Part shown: positions 33,592 through 40,799 of the stretch, one piece after another
How the letters are laid out: each line of letters begins with the position of its first letter
How positions within the stretch are numbered: position 1 is the stretch's first letter
Source of the DNA: Akkermansia muciniphila
GTDB taxonomy: Bacteria; Verrucomicrobiota; Verrucomicrobiia; Limisphaerales; UBA9464
Direction of reading: 5' to 3'
Length of the DNA stretch: 41,961 nucleotides
Assembly: GCA_945860685.1 (NCBI GenBank)
Contig: CAMASJ010000004.1
Coordinates: 1 to 41,961, forward strand
Translations under genes and position numbers: made by a program
Notes under the pieces: generated by a model
The model's input: only the letters and a program-made list of their open reading frames with translations
Database searches by the model: none
What the model was told of the DNA's origin: nothing

Positions 33592-35241
33592 ATGATCGGT
33601 ACCATCCGTAAACATTCGAAATGGCTTTGGGGCGTCATCGTGGTCGCGGTGATCCTCAGCTTCGTCATCTGGTCCGATGCCACTCCAGGCCGGTCCGTCT
33701 TCAGTTCCACTGGGAGCGATTTCGGGCGCCTCTACGGTCGTCCCGTCACGCGGGACCAGTACCTCAAGGCGTTGAATGCCGTCGAGGTGGACGATCGCAT
33801 GCGCGGCAACCAAGGCCGGACGGGTGTGGATCGCGAGCGGCAGGTCCAGGAGTACCTGCTCCTGCAGTCCAAGACCCGTGAGATGGGAATCCAGGTGAGC
33901 GATGAAGCCGTCGGTGCGTACATCCGCGAGACCTTCAAGGATCCTTCGACCGGCGCCTTCAACTACGACGCCCTGATCCAGAACCTCCAGCAGCGCACCC
34001 GTGTTCCTGAGGCGGCGTTCATCGAGTACGTCCGCCAGCAGGTGGCCATCCAACACCTCGTCGAGGTGGTCGGGGCGTCTTCCCGTCTGGTAACACCTCG
34101 GGAGGCCGAGGCGGAGTTCACCCGCGAGAACGAGCAGTACGTCGCCTCCGTCGCGCTCTTCAGTGTCTCCAACATCCTTTCTTCGATCACCGCCAAGCCC
34201 GAGGAGTTGACCCAGTTCTACAGCAACCGGATCGCTTCCTACCGCATCCCCGAGCGCTCGGTGCTGATGTATGTCCGCTTCGACGCGACGAACTACCTCG
34301 CCGAGGCCAAGTCGGAAATCACGAAGGACGTCACCTTCACCAACCGTTTCGAGCAGTACTACACCCAGCGCGGCGCGGATGCGTTCCGCGACGAGCAGGA
34401 CAAGGTGATGTCGAAGGAAGCCGCCTTTGTGAAGCTCCAGGAGGAGACCGCCGAGCAGGGGGCTCTGGTTCTCGCACGCCGGGCCGCTTCCGTCTTCAAC
34501 GACGAACTCGGCAAGCTGACCAACGTGAATCCCGCGGCCTTCGCGACCACGGCCCAGAAGCTTGGCGTGCCCGTGCGGAGCACGCCTCCCTTCCGTGCCG
34601 GCGAGCGGATCGTCGGGCTGGAGGAGTTGACCCAGCTCCCGCAGCGCGTGGCCGCCCTGGACGCGGAGACCCCGTACACGGAACCGCTCGACGGCACCTC
34701 CTACGTGGCCATTCCCCTGTTGCAGGCGAAATTGCCTCCGGAGATTCCCTCCTTCGAATCCGTCCGCGAACGTGTCGGCCGGGACTTCAAGCAGGACCGC
34801 GCCCGGACTTCCGCCCGTGAGGCCGGTGAGAAGTTCCAATCCGCGGCCGCGGCCGGGGTTGGTGCCGGAAAGACCTTCTCCGAGGTCGCCGCCGCCCAGA
34901 GGGTGACCCATGCGGAGTTGCCTGCGTTTTCGATCGCATCGCAGTCTGTTCCCGGCCTCGATGCCCGCCTGAACCTCTACTCGCTCAAGAACGCCGCGTT
35001 TGTCCTGAAGACCAACGAGGTGGGGCGCTATACCGAAACCGCCGACGGTGGCTTCGTCCTGTATCTGAAAGAGAAACGGGCGGTGTCCGAAGCCGCGATC
35101 AAGGCCGGTCTGCCGGCGGCTCTGGCGGAATCGCGTCAGCAGCGCCGGATGGCGGCGTTTCAGAACTGGTTTGGCATGGAGTTCCAGAAGGCCGGGCTCG
35201 CCGCCGCCGCCAAGGCGGCCGCCGGAAGCCCGGTTCCATGA
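33592..35241 (+). CDS. Membrane-anchored SurA/PpiD-like chaperone protein
   Basis: 549 residues from ATG 33592. A short cytoplasmic N terminus (IGTIRKHSKWL) leads into one transmembrane helix (about 12-29, WGVIVVAVILSFVIW). The periplasmic part begins with an SurA_N-type helical region: YGRPVTRDQYLKAL, LLLQSKTREMGIQVSDEAVG, FKDPSTGAFNYDALIQNLQ and AAFIEYVRQQVAIQHL. This is the PpiD layout. The middle, where PpiD carries its parvulin domain, has an SVLMYVRFDATNYL segment without the usual RASHIL motif, so proline isomerase activity is doubtful. It is likely a periplasmic chaperone for exported proteins. The stop overlaps the next gene (ATGA). Confidence 0.85.
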   Translation: MIGTIRKHSKWLWGVIVVAVILSFVIWSDATPGRSVFSSTGSDFGRLYGRPVTRDQYLKALNAVEVDDRMRGNQGRTGVDRERQVQEYLLLQSKTREMGIQVSDEAVGAYIRETFKDPSTGAFNYDALIQNLQQRTRVPEAAFIEYVRQQVAIQHLVEVVGASSRLVTPREAEAEFTRENEQYVASVALFSVSNILSSITAKPEELTQFYSNRIASYRIPERSVLMYVRFDATNYLAEAKSEITKDVTFTNRFEQYYTQRGADAFRDEQDKVMSKEAAFVKLQEETAEQGALVLARRAASVFNDELGKLTNVNPAAFATTAQKLGVPVRSTPPFRAGERIVGLEELTQLPQRVAALDAETPYTEPLDGTSYVAIPLLQAKLPPEIPSFESVRERVGRDFKQDRARTSAREAGEKFQSAAAAGVGAGKTFSEVAAAQRVTHAELPAFSIASQSVPGLDARLNLYSLKNAAFVLKTNEVGRYTETADGGFVLYLKEKRAVSEAAIKAGLPAALAESRQQRRMAAFQNWFGMEFQKAGLAAAAKAAAGSPVP

Positions 35242-36044
35242 AGTCCTCGGGACCGGTCGTCAAACTGTCCTCCCCGGCCACCGGGGAGTTCTGGCCGGTC
35301 CCGGTCGTTTTCGAAGACGCCAACCTGCTGGCGCTGAACAAGCCGGCAGGCCTCCTCACCTCTCCGGACCGCTACGACCGTGAGCGGCCGAACCTGATGA
35401 AGCTGCTTCATCGGGACGTGGAGCGGAAGGCTCCCTGGGCGGAGGCGCGGGGCTTGGACTACCTCGCCAACGCCCACCGTTTGGATTTCGAGACCAGCGG
35501 TGTGATCCTTCTGGCGAAGGACAAGCCGACCTTGGTCGCCCTCGCCAACCAGTTCGGGACCACCCATCCGGAGAAAGTCTACGTCGCCTTGGTCCAGGGG
35601 GTTCCGGAGACGGAGTCCTTCGAGGTCGACCTCAAGCTGAAGCCTGACGAACGGGTTCCGGGTCTGATGCGTTGGTCCAAGGAGGGCAAGCAGAGCCTCA
35701 CGCGCTTCCACGTCCTGGAACGGTTCCAAGGGGTTTCCCTTTTGGAATGCCGTCCAGTGACGGGTCGGACTCATCAGATCCGGGTCCACCTGAAGGCGGC
35801 GGGTTTCCCCATCTACGCCGATGACGACTACGGCGACGGACAGCAGCTTTTCCTTTCGTCGCTGAAGCGTTCCTACCGTCTCAAGGAAGGGGCCGAGGAA
35901 CGACCTTTGACCCCGTCGTTGGCATTGCACGCCTGGAAGCTCACGGTGACCCATCCCGTGGGTGGGCATCCGGTGGAGATCACGGCTCCGTGGCCAGCGG
36001 ACCTCGAGGTGGCCCTGAAGTACCTGCGCCGCTACGCGGTCTAG
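35238..36044 (+). CDS. RluA-family RNA pseudouridine synthase
   Basis: 268 residues. LALNKPAGLLTSPD near the start, catalytic Asp D83 in the family signature HRLDFETSGVILLAKD, then EKVYVALVQG, and the RluA motif III PVTGRTHQIRVHL. There is no S4 RNA-binding domain, as in RluA and RluC-like short forms. The rRNA or tRNA target cannot be named. Starts at the ATGA overlap with the PpiD-like gene. Confidence 0.93.
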   Translation: MKSSGPVVKLSSPATGEFWPVPVVFEDANLLALNKPAGLLTSPDRYDRERPNLMKLLHRDVERKAPWAEARGLDYLANAHRLDFETSGVILLAKDKPTLVALANQFGTTHPEKVYVALVQGVPETESFEVDLKLKPDERVPGLMRWSKEGKQSLTRFHVLERFQGVSLLECRPVTGRTHQIRVHLKAAGFPIYADDDYGDGQQLFLSSLKRSYRLKEGAEERPLTPSLALHAWKLTVTHPVGGHPVEITAPWPADLEVALKYLRRYAV

Positions 36045-36111
36045 GACCGACGTCTTTCGGGTTCTGTTTGCTGTTCACGCCGTCCGAATTGGAGTCCAAT
36101 CGCCGGGTCTC

Positions 36112-37950
36112 GTGAGCTATCAGGTCATCGCACGCAAATACCGGCCGCAGCGGTTCGAGGACGTGGTCGGGCAGGAGCACGTCACCACGACGCTGGCCAA
36201 CGCCATCCGTGCGGGCCGCATCGCCCACGGCTACCTCTTCTGTGGGCCGCGCGGCACCGGCAAGACGACGCTCGCCCGCATCTTCGCCAAGGCCCTGAAC
36301 TGCACGGGCGGACCGTCTGCCGAGTTCGACGAGTCGGATCCAAGGGTGCGTGAGATCACCGAAGGCCGTTCGCTGGACGTTCTCGAGATCGACGGCGCGT
36401 CCAACAACGGCGTGGACCAGGTCCGGGAGCTCCGGGACACCGCCCGCTTCGCGCCGGCCACGGGGCGATACAAGATCTACATCATCGACGAGGTCCACAT
36501 GCTGTCGACGGCCGCCTTCAACGCCCTGTTGAAGACGCTGGAGGAGCCGCCGGCCCACGTGAAGTTCCTCTTCGCCACGACCGATCCGGAGAAGGTGCTG
36601 CCGACCATCCTGAGCCGTTGCCAACGGTTTGATCTCCGCCGGATTCCATCGGCTTTGATCGTCAAGCATCTCGCTTGGATCGCCGGGGAGGAGAAGGTGG
36701 AGATCGACCAGGCGGCTCTGCATGCGATCGCGCGGGGCTCGGACGGCGGCATGCGCGATGCGGAATCGACGCTCGACCAGCTGATCAGCTTCTGTGGCGG
36801 CAAGGTGGTCGAGGCGGATGTCCTTTCGATGTTCGGACTCGCCGCCCAGGCGCATCTCCTCGAGTTGTCTGCCGCGATCCTCCGTTCCGATGCCGCGGGG
36901 ATCCTCGGTCAACTCGACCGGTTGGCGAAGTCCGGCAAGGACCTCGGCCGCCTTTTGTCCGATCTCCTGCATCACTTCAGGAACCTACTCCTGCTGGTGA
37001 TCGACCGCGGGAACACCGGGTTGGTCGAGGCGAGTGAGACCGAGCTGGCGGCGCTCAAGACGCAGGCGGGGCTCGTAGACGCCGAGGCGTTGACGCGGGT
37101 GATGGAAGTGTTGAGTTCCGCGGAGGGGCGCCTGCGGGACGTGGCTTCCCGGCGCATCTTCCTCGAGGTGACCCTTCTCAAGGCTTCCCAGGCCCGTGAG
37201 GCGATCCCGCTCGATGGCGTGTTGCGTCAGCTCAAGGCCCTCCGCGAGCAGTCGCCCACGCCCCAGCCCACCGTGGTCGCCGCGGTCCAGCCCCGAGTGC
37301 CGTTGGATCCTCACGCGCAGACCGTGGTCGCCACACCGCCCCCCATCGTTGTAACGCAGGCGCCGGCCGAGGTTCCGCAACGAGCCGCATCCGTACCGGC
37401 ACCGTCCGCACCGCCCGTGACTCCGGCGCCAGCGGCATCCCCGACGACTGTGGAGACGCCTCGGGCCGTTCCTGTCCCGGAGGACATCGATTCCGTCTGG
37501 AAGGCCCTGCTCGCCGGAATCCCTGCGAACGAGTCGCTGCTGCGTTCCTCGCTCCAATCCTGTCTCCCGACGCAGCTTTCCCGCGGTGTGTTGACCGTCT
37601 CGCATCCGGCAGACGTCTATGTCGACACCCCGCGCAACCAAGCGACCCTGAAGGCGGTCCTGCGTTCGCTCGGTCCCAACCTGGGCGAGGTGCGTTTCGT
37701 ACAGTCCGAGGCCGCCCCGTCCACCGAGGCGATCACCTTGACGCCGACGGTTCCGCCTCCGCCCCGGGAACCGGTTCGGTCACCGTCTCCGGAATCCAAG
37801 GCCCCGGAGTCGAAGTCGCGTCCGGCGCAACCGGTCCTGTTGAACAAGGAGGAGTTCCTCAACGACCCGCTCGTGCGTCAGGCGCTGGAGGTCTTCAAGG
37901 GACGGATCATCGAGGTGCGTGCGGCATCCGACCCGGTGGCTGGAGAATGA
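36112..37950 (+). CDS. dnaX: DNA polymerase III subunit gamma/tau
   Basis: 612 residues from a GTG start at 36112, which gives the exact family N terminus (SYQVIARKYRPQRFEDVVGQEH). The clamp-loader AAA+ core has Walker A GPRGTGKTT at 45-53, the ALNC and GASNNGVDQVREL segments, Walker B YIIDEVHML and sensor SRCQRFDLRR. The zinc module is altered: C64 remains, but the other three positions (73, 76 and 79 in E. coli alignment) read Asp, Asp and Val, without a gap. Domain III follows to about 370, then a Pro/Ala-rich linker and a tau-like C-terminal domain. No A-rich slippery run for making gamma was seen. ybaB and recR follow, the classical order. Confidence 0.95.
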   Translation: MSYQVIARKYRPQRFEDVVGQEHVTTTLANAIRAGRIAHGYLFCGPRGTGKTTLARIFAKALNCTGGPSAEFDESDPRVREITEGRSLDVLEIDGASNNGVDQVRELRDTARFAPATGRYKIYIIDEVHMLSTAAFNALLKTLEEPPAHVKFLFATTDPEKVLPTILSRCQRFDLRRIPSALIVKHLAWIAGEEKVEIDQAALHAIARGSDGGMRDAESTLDQLISFCGGKVVEADVLSMFGLAAQAHLLELSAAILRSDAAGILGQLDRLAKSGKDLGRLLSDLLHHFRNLLLLVIDRGNTGLVEASETELAALKTQAGLVDAEALTRVMEVLSSAEGRLRDVASRRIFLEVTLLKASQAREAIPLDGVLRQLKALREQSPTPQPTVVAAVQPRVPLDPHAQTVVATPPPIVVTQAPAEVPQRAASVPAPSAPPVTPAPAASPTTVETPRAVPVPEDIDSVWKALLAGIPANESLLRSSLQSCLPTQLSRGVLTVSHPADVYVDTPRNQATLKAVLRSLGPNLGEVRFVQSEAAPSTEAITLTPTVPPPPREPVRSPSPESKAPESKSRPAQPVLLNKEEFLNDPLVRQALEVFKGRIIEVRAASDPVAGE

Positions 37951-37966
37951 TCTTCGGCCGCAATTG

Positions 37967-37985
37967 CCGCCCGGCTTCCGGGCGG
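37967..37985 (+). terminator. Hairpin between dnaX and ybaB
   Basis: CCGCCCGG (37967-37974), loop CTT, CCGGGCGG (37978-37985): a perfect 8-bp stem 16 bases after the dnaX stop, followed by TTAATCCTTCC. The T-tail is poor, so it may be a partial terminator or an RNA-processing hairpin that tunes ybaB-recR against dnaX. Confidence 0.5.
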
Positions 37986-38029
37986 TTAATCCTTCCCCCC
38001 GATTCGAAGCGGGAGAAACACCATACGAT

Positions 38030-38341
38030 ATGAGCAGCGTCGGAAAACTCATGAGGCAGGCCCAGCGGATCCAGCAACAGATGGAATCCGTCCAGGCCTC
38101 GCTCGCGCAGAAGTCCATCGAGACCAGCTCCGGCGGCGGAGCGGTCAAGGTGACCGTCAGTGGCGACGGCAACGTGAAGTCCATCCGCATCCTTCCGGAC
38201 GCGGTGAACAAGGACGACGTGGCCTTCCTTGAGGACCTCGTCCTGACCGCGGTCAACAGCGGCATCGCACAGGCTCGGGAACTGTCGAACAAGGAGATGG
38301 GCTCCGTGACCCAGGGCTTCGGCCTTCCCGGGATGTTCTGA
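38030..38341 (+). CDS. YbaB/EbfC family nucleoid-associated protein
   Basis: 103 residues, dimeric DNA-binding protein family of nucleoid-associated proteins. GKLMRQAQRIQQQMESVQ at the N terminus, GGGAVKVTVSGDGNVKSIRI in the middle and a Gly-rich GLPGMF end are all typical. GGGAG lies about 14 bases before ATG 38030. Placement between dnaX and recR is the conserved bacterial order. The longer frame from 37919 overlaps dnaX and is rejected. Confidence 0.95.
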   Translation: MSSVGKLMRQAQRIQQQMESVQASLAQKSIETSSGGGAVKVTVSGDGNVKSIRILPDAVNKDDVAFLEDLVLTAVNSGIAQARELSNKEMGSVTQGFGLPGMF

Positions 38342-38359
38342 GGTGGTTGGCGTCGCTCC

Positions 38360-38962
38360 ATGACAACCTTGCCGCAGCCGGTCATCGCCCTGATCGCCGC
38401 GTTGAAGGGGTTGCCGGGAATCGGTCCGCGGTCCGCGGAACGACTGGCATTGCATCTCGTCCAAGCCGACGCATCCGGCGTCCGTCTCCTCGCCGAGAAC
38501 CTGATCGCGGCCAGGGAACGTGTCGCGGGCTGCCAGCGTTGCGGCGCCCTGACAGAGGTCCAGCCCTGCGGGATCTGTGACGATCCTCGGCGTGACGGCT
38601 CGGTGGTGTGCGTCGTCGAACGCCCGACCGATCTGCTCTCCTTCGAGCGGTCTGGCTCCTTCAAGGGACGCTACCATGTCCTCGGAGGCCGGCTGAGCCC
38701 ATTGGATGGTGTCGGGCCCGAGGATCTGCGTATCGATGCCCTGACCCATCGGATCGATTCCGAGGGATTCCGGGAAATCATCCTCGCGCTGTCCGGCGAC
38801 GTGGAAGGGGATGCGACGACGCACTATCTTGCGCGGCTCTATTCCGGACGCGGTGTCCGGATCACCCGCTTGGCGCAAGGCCTGCCCGCGGGTGCGGGCC
38901 TTGAGTATGCCGACGAGCTGACCCTGAGCCGGGCCATGGAAGGACGGCGGGAATTCCAATGA
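38360..38962 (+). CDS. recR: Recombination mediator RecR
   Basis: 200 residues, full length. An N-terminal HhH (LKGLPGIGPRSAERLALHL), an intact four-Cys zinc finger (CQRCG ... PCGIC), a Toprim domain (VVCVVERPTDLLSFER, YHVLGGRLSPLDGVGPEDLRI) and the C-terminal TRLAQGLPAGAGLEYADELTL. It works with RecO/RecF in RecA loading at gaps. The zinc finger here is intact, in contrast to the altered one in DnaX. ATG of the HAD gene overlaps its stop. Confidence 0.97.
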   Translation: MTTLPQPVIALIAALKGLPGIGPRSAERLALHLVQADASGVRLLAENLIAARERVAGCQRCGALTEVQPCGICDDPRRDGSVVCVVERPTDLLSFERSGSFKGRYHVLGGRLSPLDGVGPEDLRIDALTHRIDSEGFREIILALSGDVEGDATTHYLARLYSGRGVRITRLAQGLPAGAGLEYADELTLSRAMEGRREFQ

Positions 38963-39570
38963 AACCAAATCCTACAAAAGCCGTGGTCTTCGACTTGGGC
39001 AAGGTGCTCCTCGACTTCGACTACGGCCTGCTTGCCCGCCGGGTGGCGCCTCGGTGCCGCCTTACCGCCGAGGAGTTCCGCCGCGAAGTCGACCAGTCGC
39101 CGTTGCTGCACCGCTATGAGACGGGCTTGATCGACGACCAGGGGTTCCTTGACGCCGTGATTGGGCGTTCGGGTTTCGAAGGGGACCGCGACGAGTTGGG
39201 GCGCCTGTTCGGCGACATCTTCACGCCCATTCCCGAGATGGTCGACCTCCATGGAAGGTTGGTGGCGCTCGGAATCCCTACCTACGTGTTCTCGAACACC
39301 AACGCCTTCGCCATCCGACACATCCGCGAGTCCTATCCGTTTTATTCGGGCTTCACCGGCGAGATCCTTTCCTTCGAGGTCCGTTCGATGAAACCGGATG
39401 CGGGTATCTATGTGGCGCTGGAGAACCTGTCGGGGCTCCGTGGACCGGACCTCCTCTACATCGATGACCGGCCGGAGAACGTGGAGGCGGGAACCGCGCG
39501 CGGATGGCAGGCGTGGCTGCATTCGGATCCGTCCGTGACCGTACCCCGGGTGTTGGATCTGTTCCGCTGA
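38959..39570 (+). CDS. HAD-superfamily hydrolase
   Basis: 203 residues of the YihX-like group: nucleophile motif VVFDLGKVLLDFDY near residues 9-22, motif II in YVFSNTNAFAIRH, motif III lysine in VRSMKPDAGIY and motif IV acidic pair in LLYIDDRPENVEAG. The residue two after the nucleophile Asp is Gly, a variant common in this group. Probable phosphatase for a small sugar phosphate, substrate unknown. Starts by ATGA overlap with recR. Confidence 0.92.
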   Translation: MKPNPTKAVVFDLGKVLLDFDYGLLARRVAPRCRLTAEEFRREVDQSPLLHRYETGLIDDQGFLDAVIGRSGFEGDRDELGRLFGDIFTPIPEMVDLHGRLVALGIPTYVFSNTNAFAIRHIRESYPFYSGFTGEILSFEVRSMKPDAGIYVALENLSGLRGPDLLYIDDRPENVEAGTARGWQAWLHSDPSVTVPRVLDLFR

Positions 39571-39653
39571 AAGGACGCTCCCGGGAGGGTTCTATCCGAG
39601 CCTCCATCAACACCGTTGCAACCTCCTGTCGTTCGGCTTCACTCCGCGGCCGG

Positions 39654-40712
39654 ATGAATCACAGTGACTCCCCTTCGGCCCTCGGTTTCCGCATGCCCGC
39701 GGAATGGGAGCCGCACCGCTCCACCTGGCTGACCTGGCCTCGTCCCGAGGGAATCAGCTTCCCCGACAAATACGAAGGCGTGCCCGACGTGTACGCCGAG
39801 TTCATCCGGCTTCTGGTGCAGGTGGAGGACGTGAACATCAACGTCTGGAATAGCGAGATGGAGGAATGGGTCCGAGGTCTGCTCCGCGAAAGGAACGTTC
39901 CGCTGGAACGTGTCTTCTTCCATCATTTCCCCGCCTACGAACCTTGGTGCCGCGACCATGGTCCGATCTTCCTCGTGCGAGACCGTGGAGGAGTCCGCGA
40001 ACGTGCTGTGGTGGATTGGGCATACAACGCGTGGGGCGGCAAGTACCCGCCCTACGACCTCGATGATGCTGTTCCAAGGCACGTCGCCGCGCTGCGACGG
40101 CTGCCCCTCCATTCCCCGGGTATCGTCATGGAGGGTGGCTCCATCGAGGTCAACGGTGCTGGAACCCTGATCACCACTGAGGCCTGCCTCCTGAATCCCA
40201 ACCGGAATCCCCACCTGAATCGAGAGCAGATCGAGGGTTACCTGAGATCCTTCCTCGGAATCCGCAACGTCCTTTGGCTGGGGGACGGCATTGTCGGCGA
40301 CGATACGGACGGCCATATCGACGACCTCACCCGCTTCGTGGATCCCGGAACCGTGGTCACCGTCGTCGAGGAGGATCCTTCGGACGAAAACCACGACCTG
40401 CTCCAAGACAACCTCAAGCGTCTGCGAACGATGCAGGATCAGGACGGTCGGCCCTTGAGGTTGGTCGAGTTGCCCATGCCTGGAAGGGTGGAGCACGACG
40501 GGCAGAGGCTTCCTGCGAGCTACGCCAACTTCTACATCGCCAACGGACTGGTGGTCGTTCCGACCTATCGGCATTCCAACGATCGCCGAGCGATCGAGAT
40601 CCTGCAGTCGGTTTTCCCCAACCATCGGGTGGAAGGGCTGGATTCCACGGAGTTGATCTGGGGCCTGGGCTCGTTCCACTGCATCTCCCAGCAGGAACCG
40701 GCGGGAATCTGA
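39654..40712 (+). CDS. aguA: Agmatine deiminase family protein
   Basis: 352 residues of the guanidine-modifying (peptidylarginine deiminase-like) fold. RMPAEWEPHRSTWLTWP at the N terminus, WCRDHGPIF, EGGSIEVNGAGTLITTE, GDDTDGHIDDLTRF (catalytic Glu/His/Asp region) and catalytic Cys C343 in GSFHCISQQEP. Converts agmatine to N-carbamoylputrescine in polyamine synthesis. No carbamoylputrescine amidase (aguB) is adjacent. ATG 39654 is chosen because the upstream open frame from 39504 overlaps the HAD gene and has no family match. Confidence 0.93.
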   Translation: MNHSDSPSALGFRMPAEWEPHRSTWLTWPRPEGISFPDKYEGVPDVYAEFIRLLVQVEDVNINVWNSEMEEWVRGLLRERNVPLERVFFHHFPAYEPWCRDHGPIFLVRDRGGVRERAVVDWAYNAWGGKYPPYDLDDAVPRHVAALRRLPLHSPGIVMEGGSIEVNGAGTLITTEACLLNPNRNPHLNREQIEGYLRSFLGIRNVLWLGDGIVGDDTDGHIDDLTRFVDPGTVVTVVEEDPSDENHDLLQDNLKRLRTMQDQDGRPLRLVELPMPGRVEHDGQRLPASYANFYIANGLVVVPTYRHSNDRRAIEILQSVFPNHRVEGLDSTELIWGLGSFHCISQQEPAGI

Positions 40713-40725
40713 TCCGCAGCAAAGA

Positions 40726-40760
40726 CAAAACGGCCGCCGACGGGTGTTGTCGGCGGCCGT
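40726..40760 (-). terminator. Intrinsic terminator after the 40800 minus-strand gene
   Basis: ACGGCCGCCGAC (40730-40741) pairs perfectly over 12 bp with GTCGGCGGCCGT (40749-40760) around a 7-base loop. On the minus strand TTTTGTCTTT follows. Plus-strand reading gives no T-run, so it serves the leftward gene, though it may also hinder readthrough from aguA. Confidence 0.88.
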
Positions 40761-40799
40761 CCGGGATTGGAATCCCAAGGTGAGTGGGCGTCCGTTCGG

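Noticed and set aside
33484-34911. 475-residue minus-strand ORF opposite the PpiD-like gene
   Set aside because: Antisense shadow lacking domain or signal.
37919-38029. Upstream extension of YbaB
   Set aside because: It runs back into dnaX and across the hairpin; family length is reached from ATG 38030.
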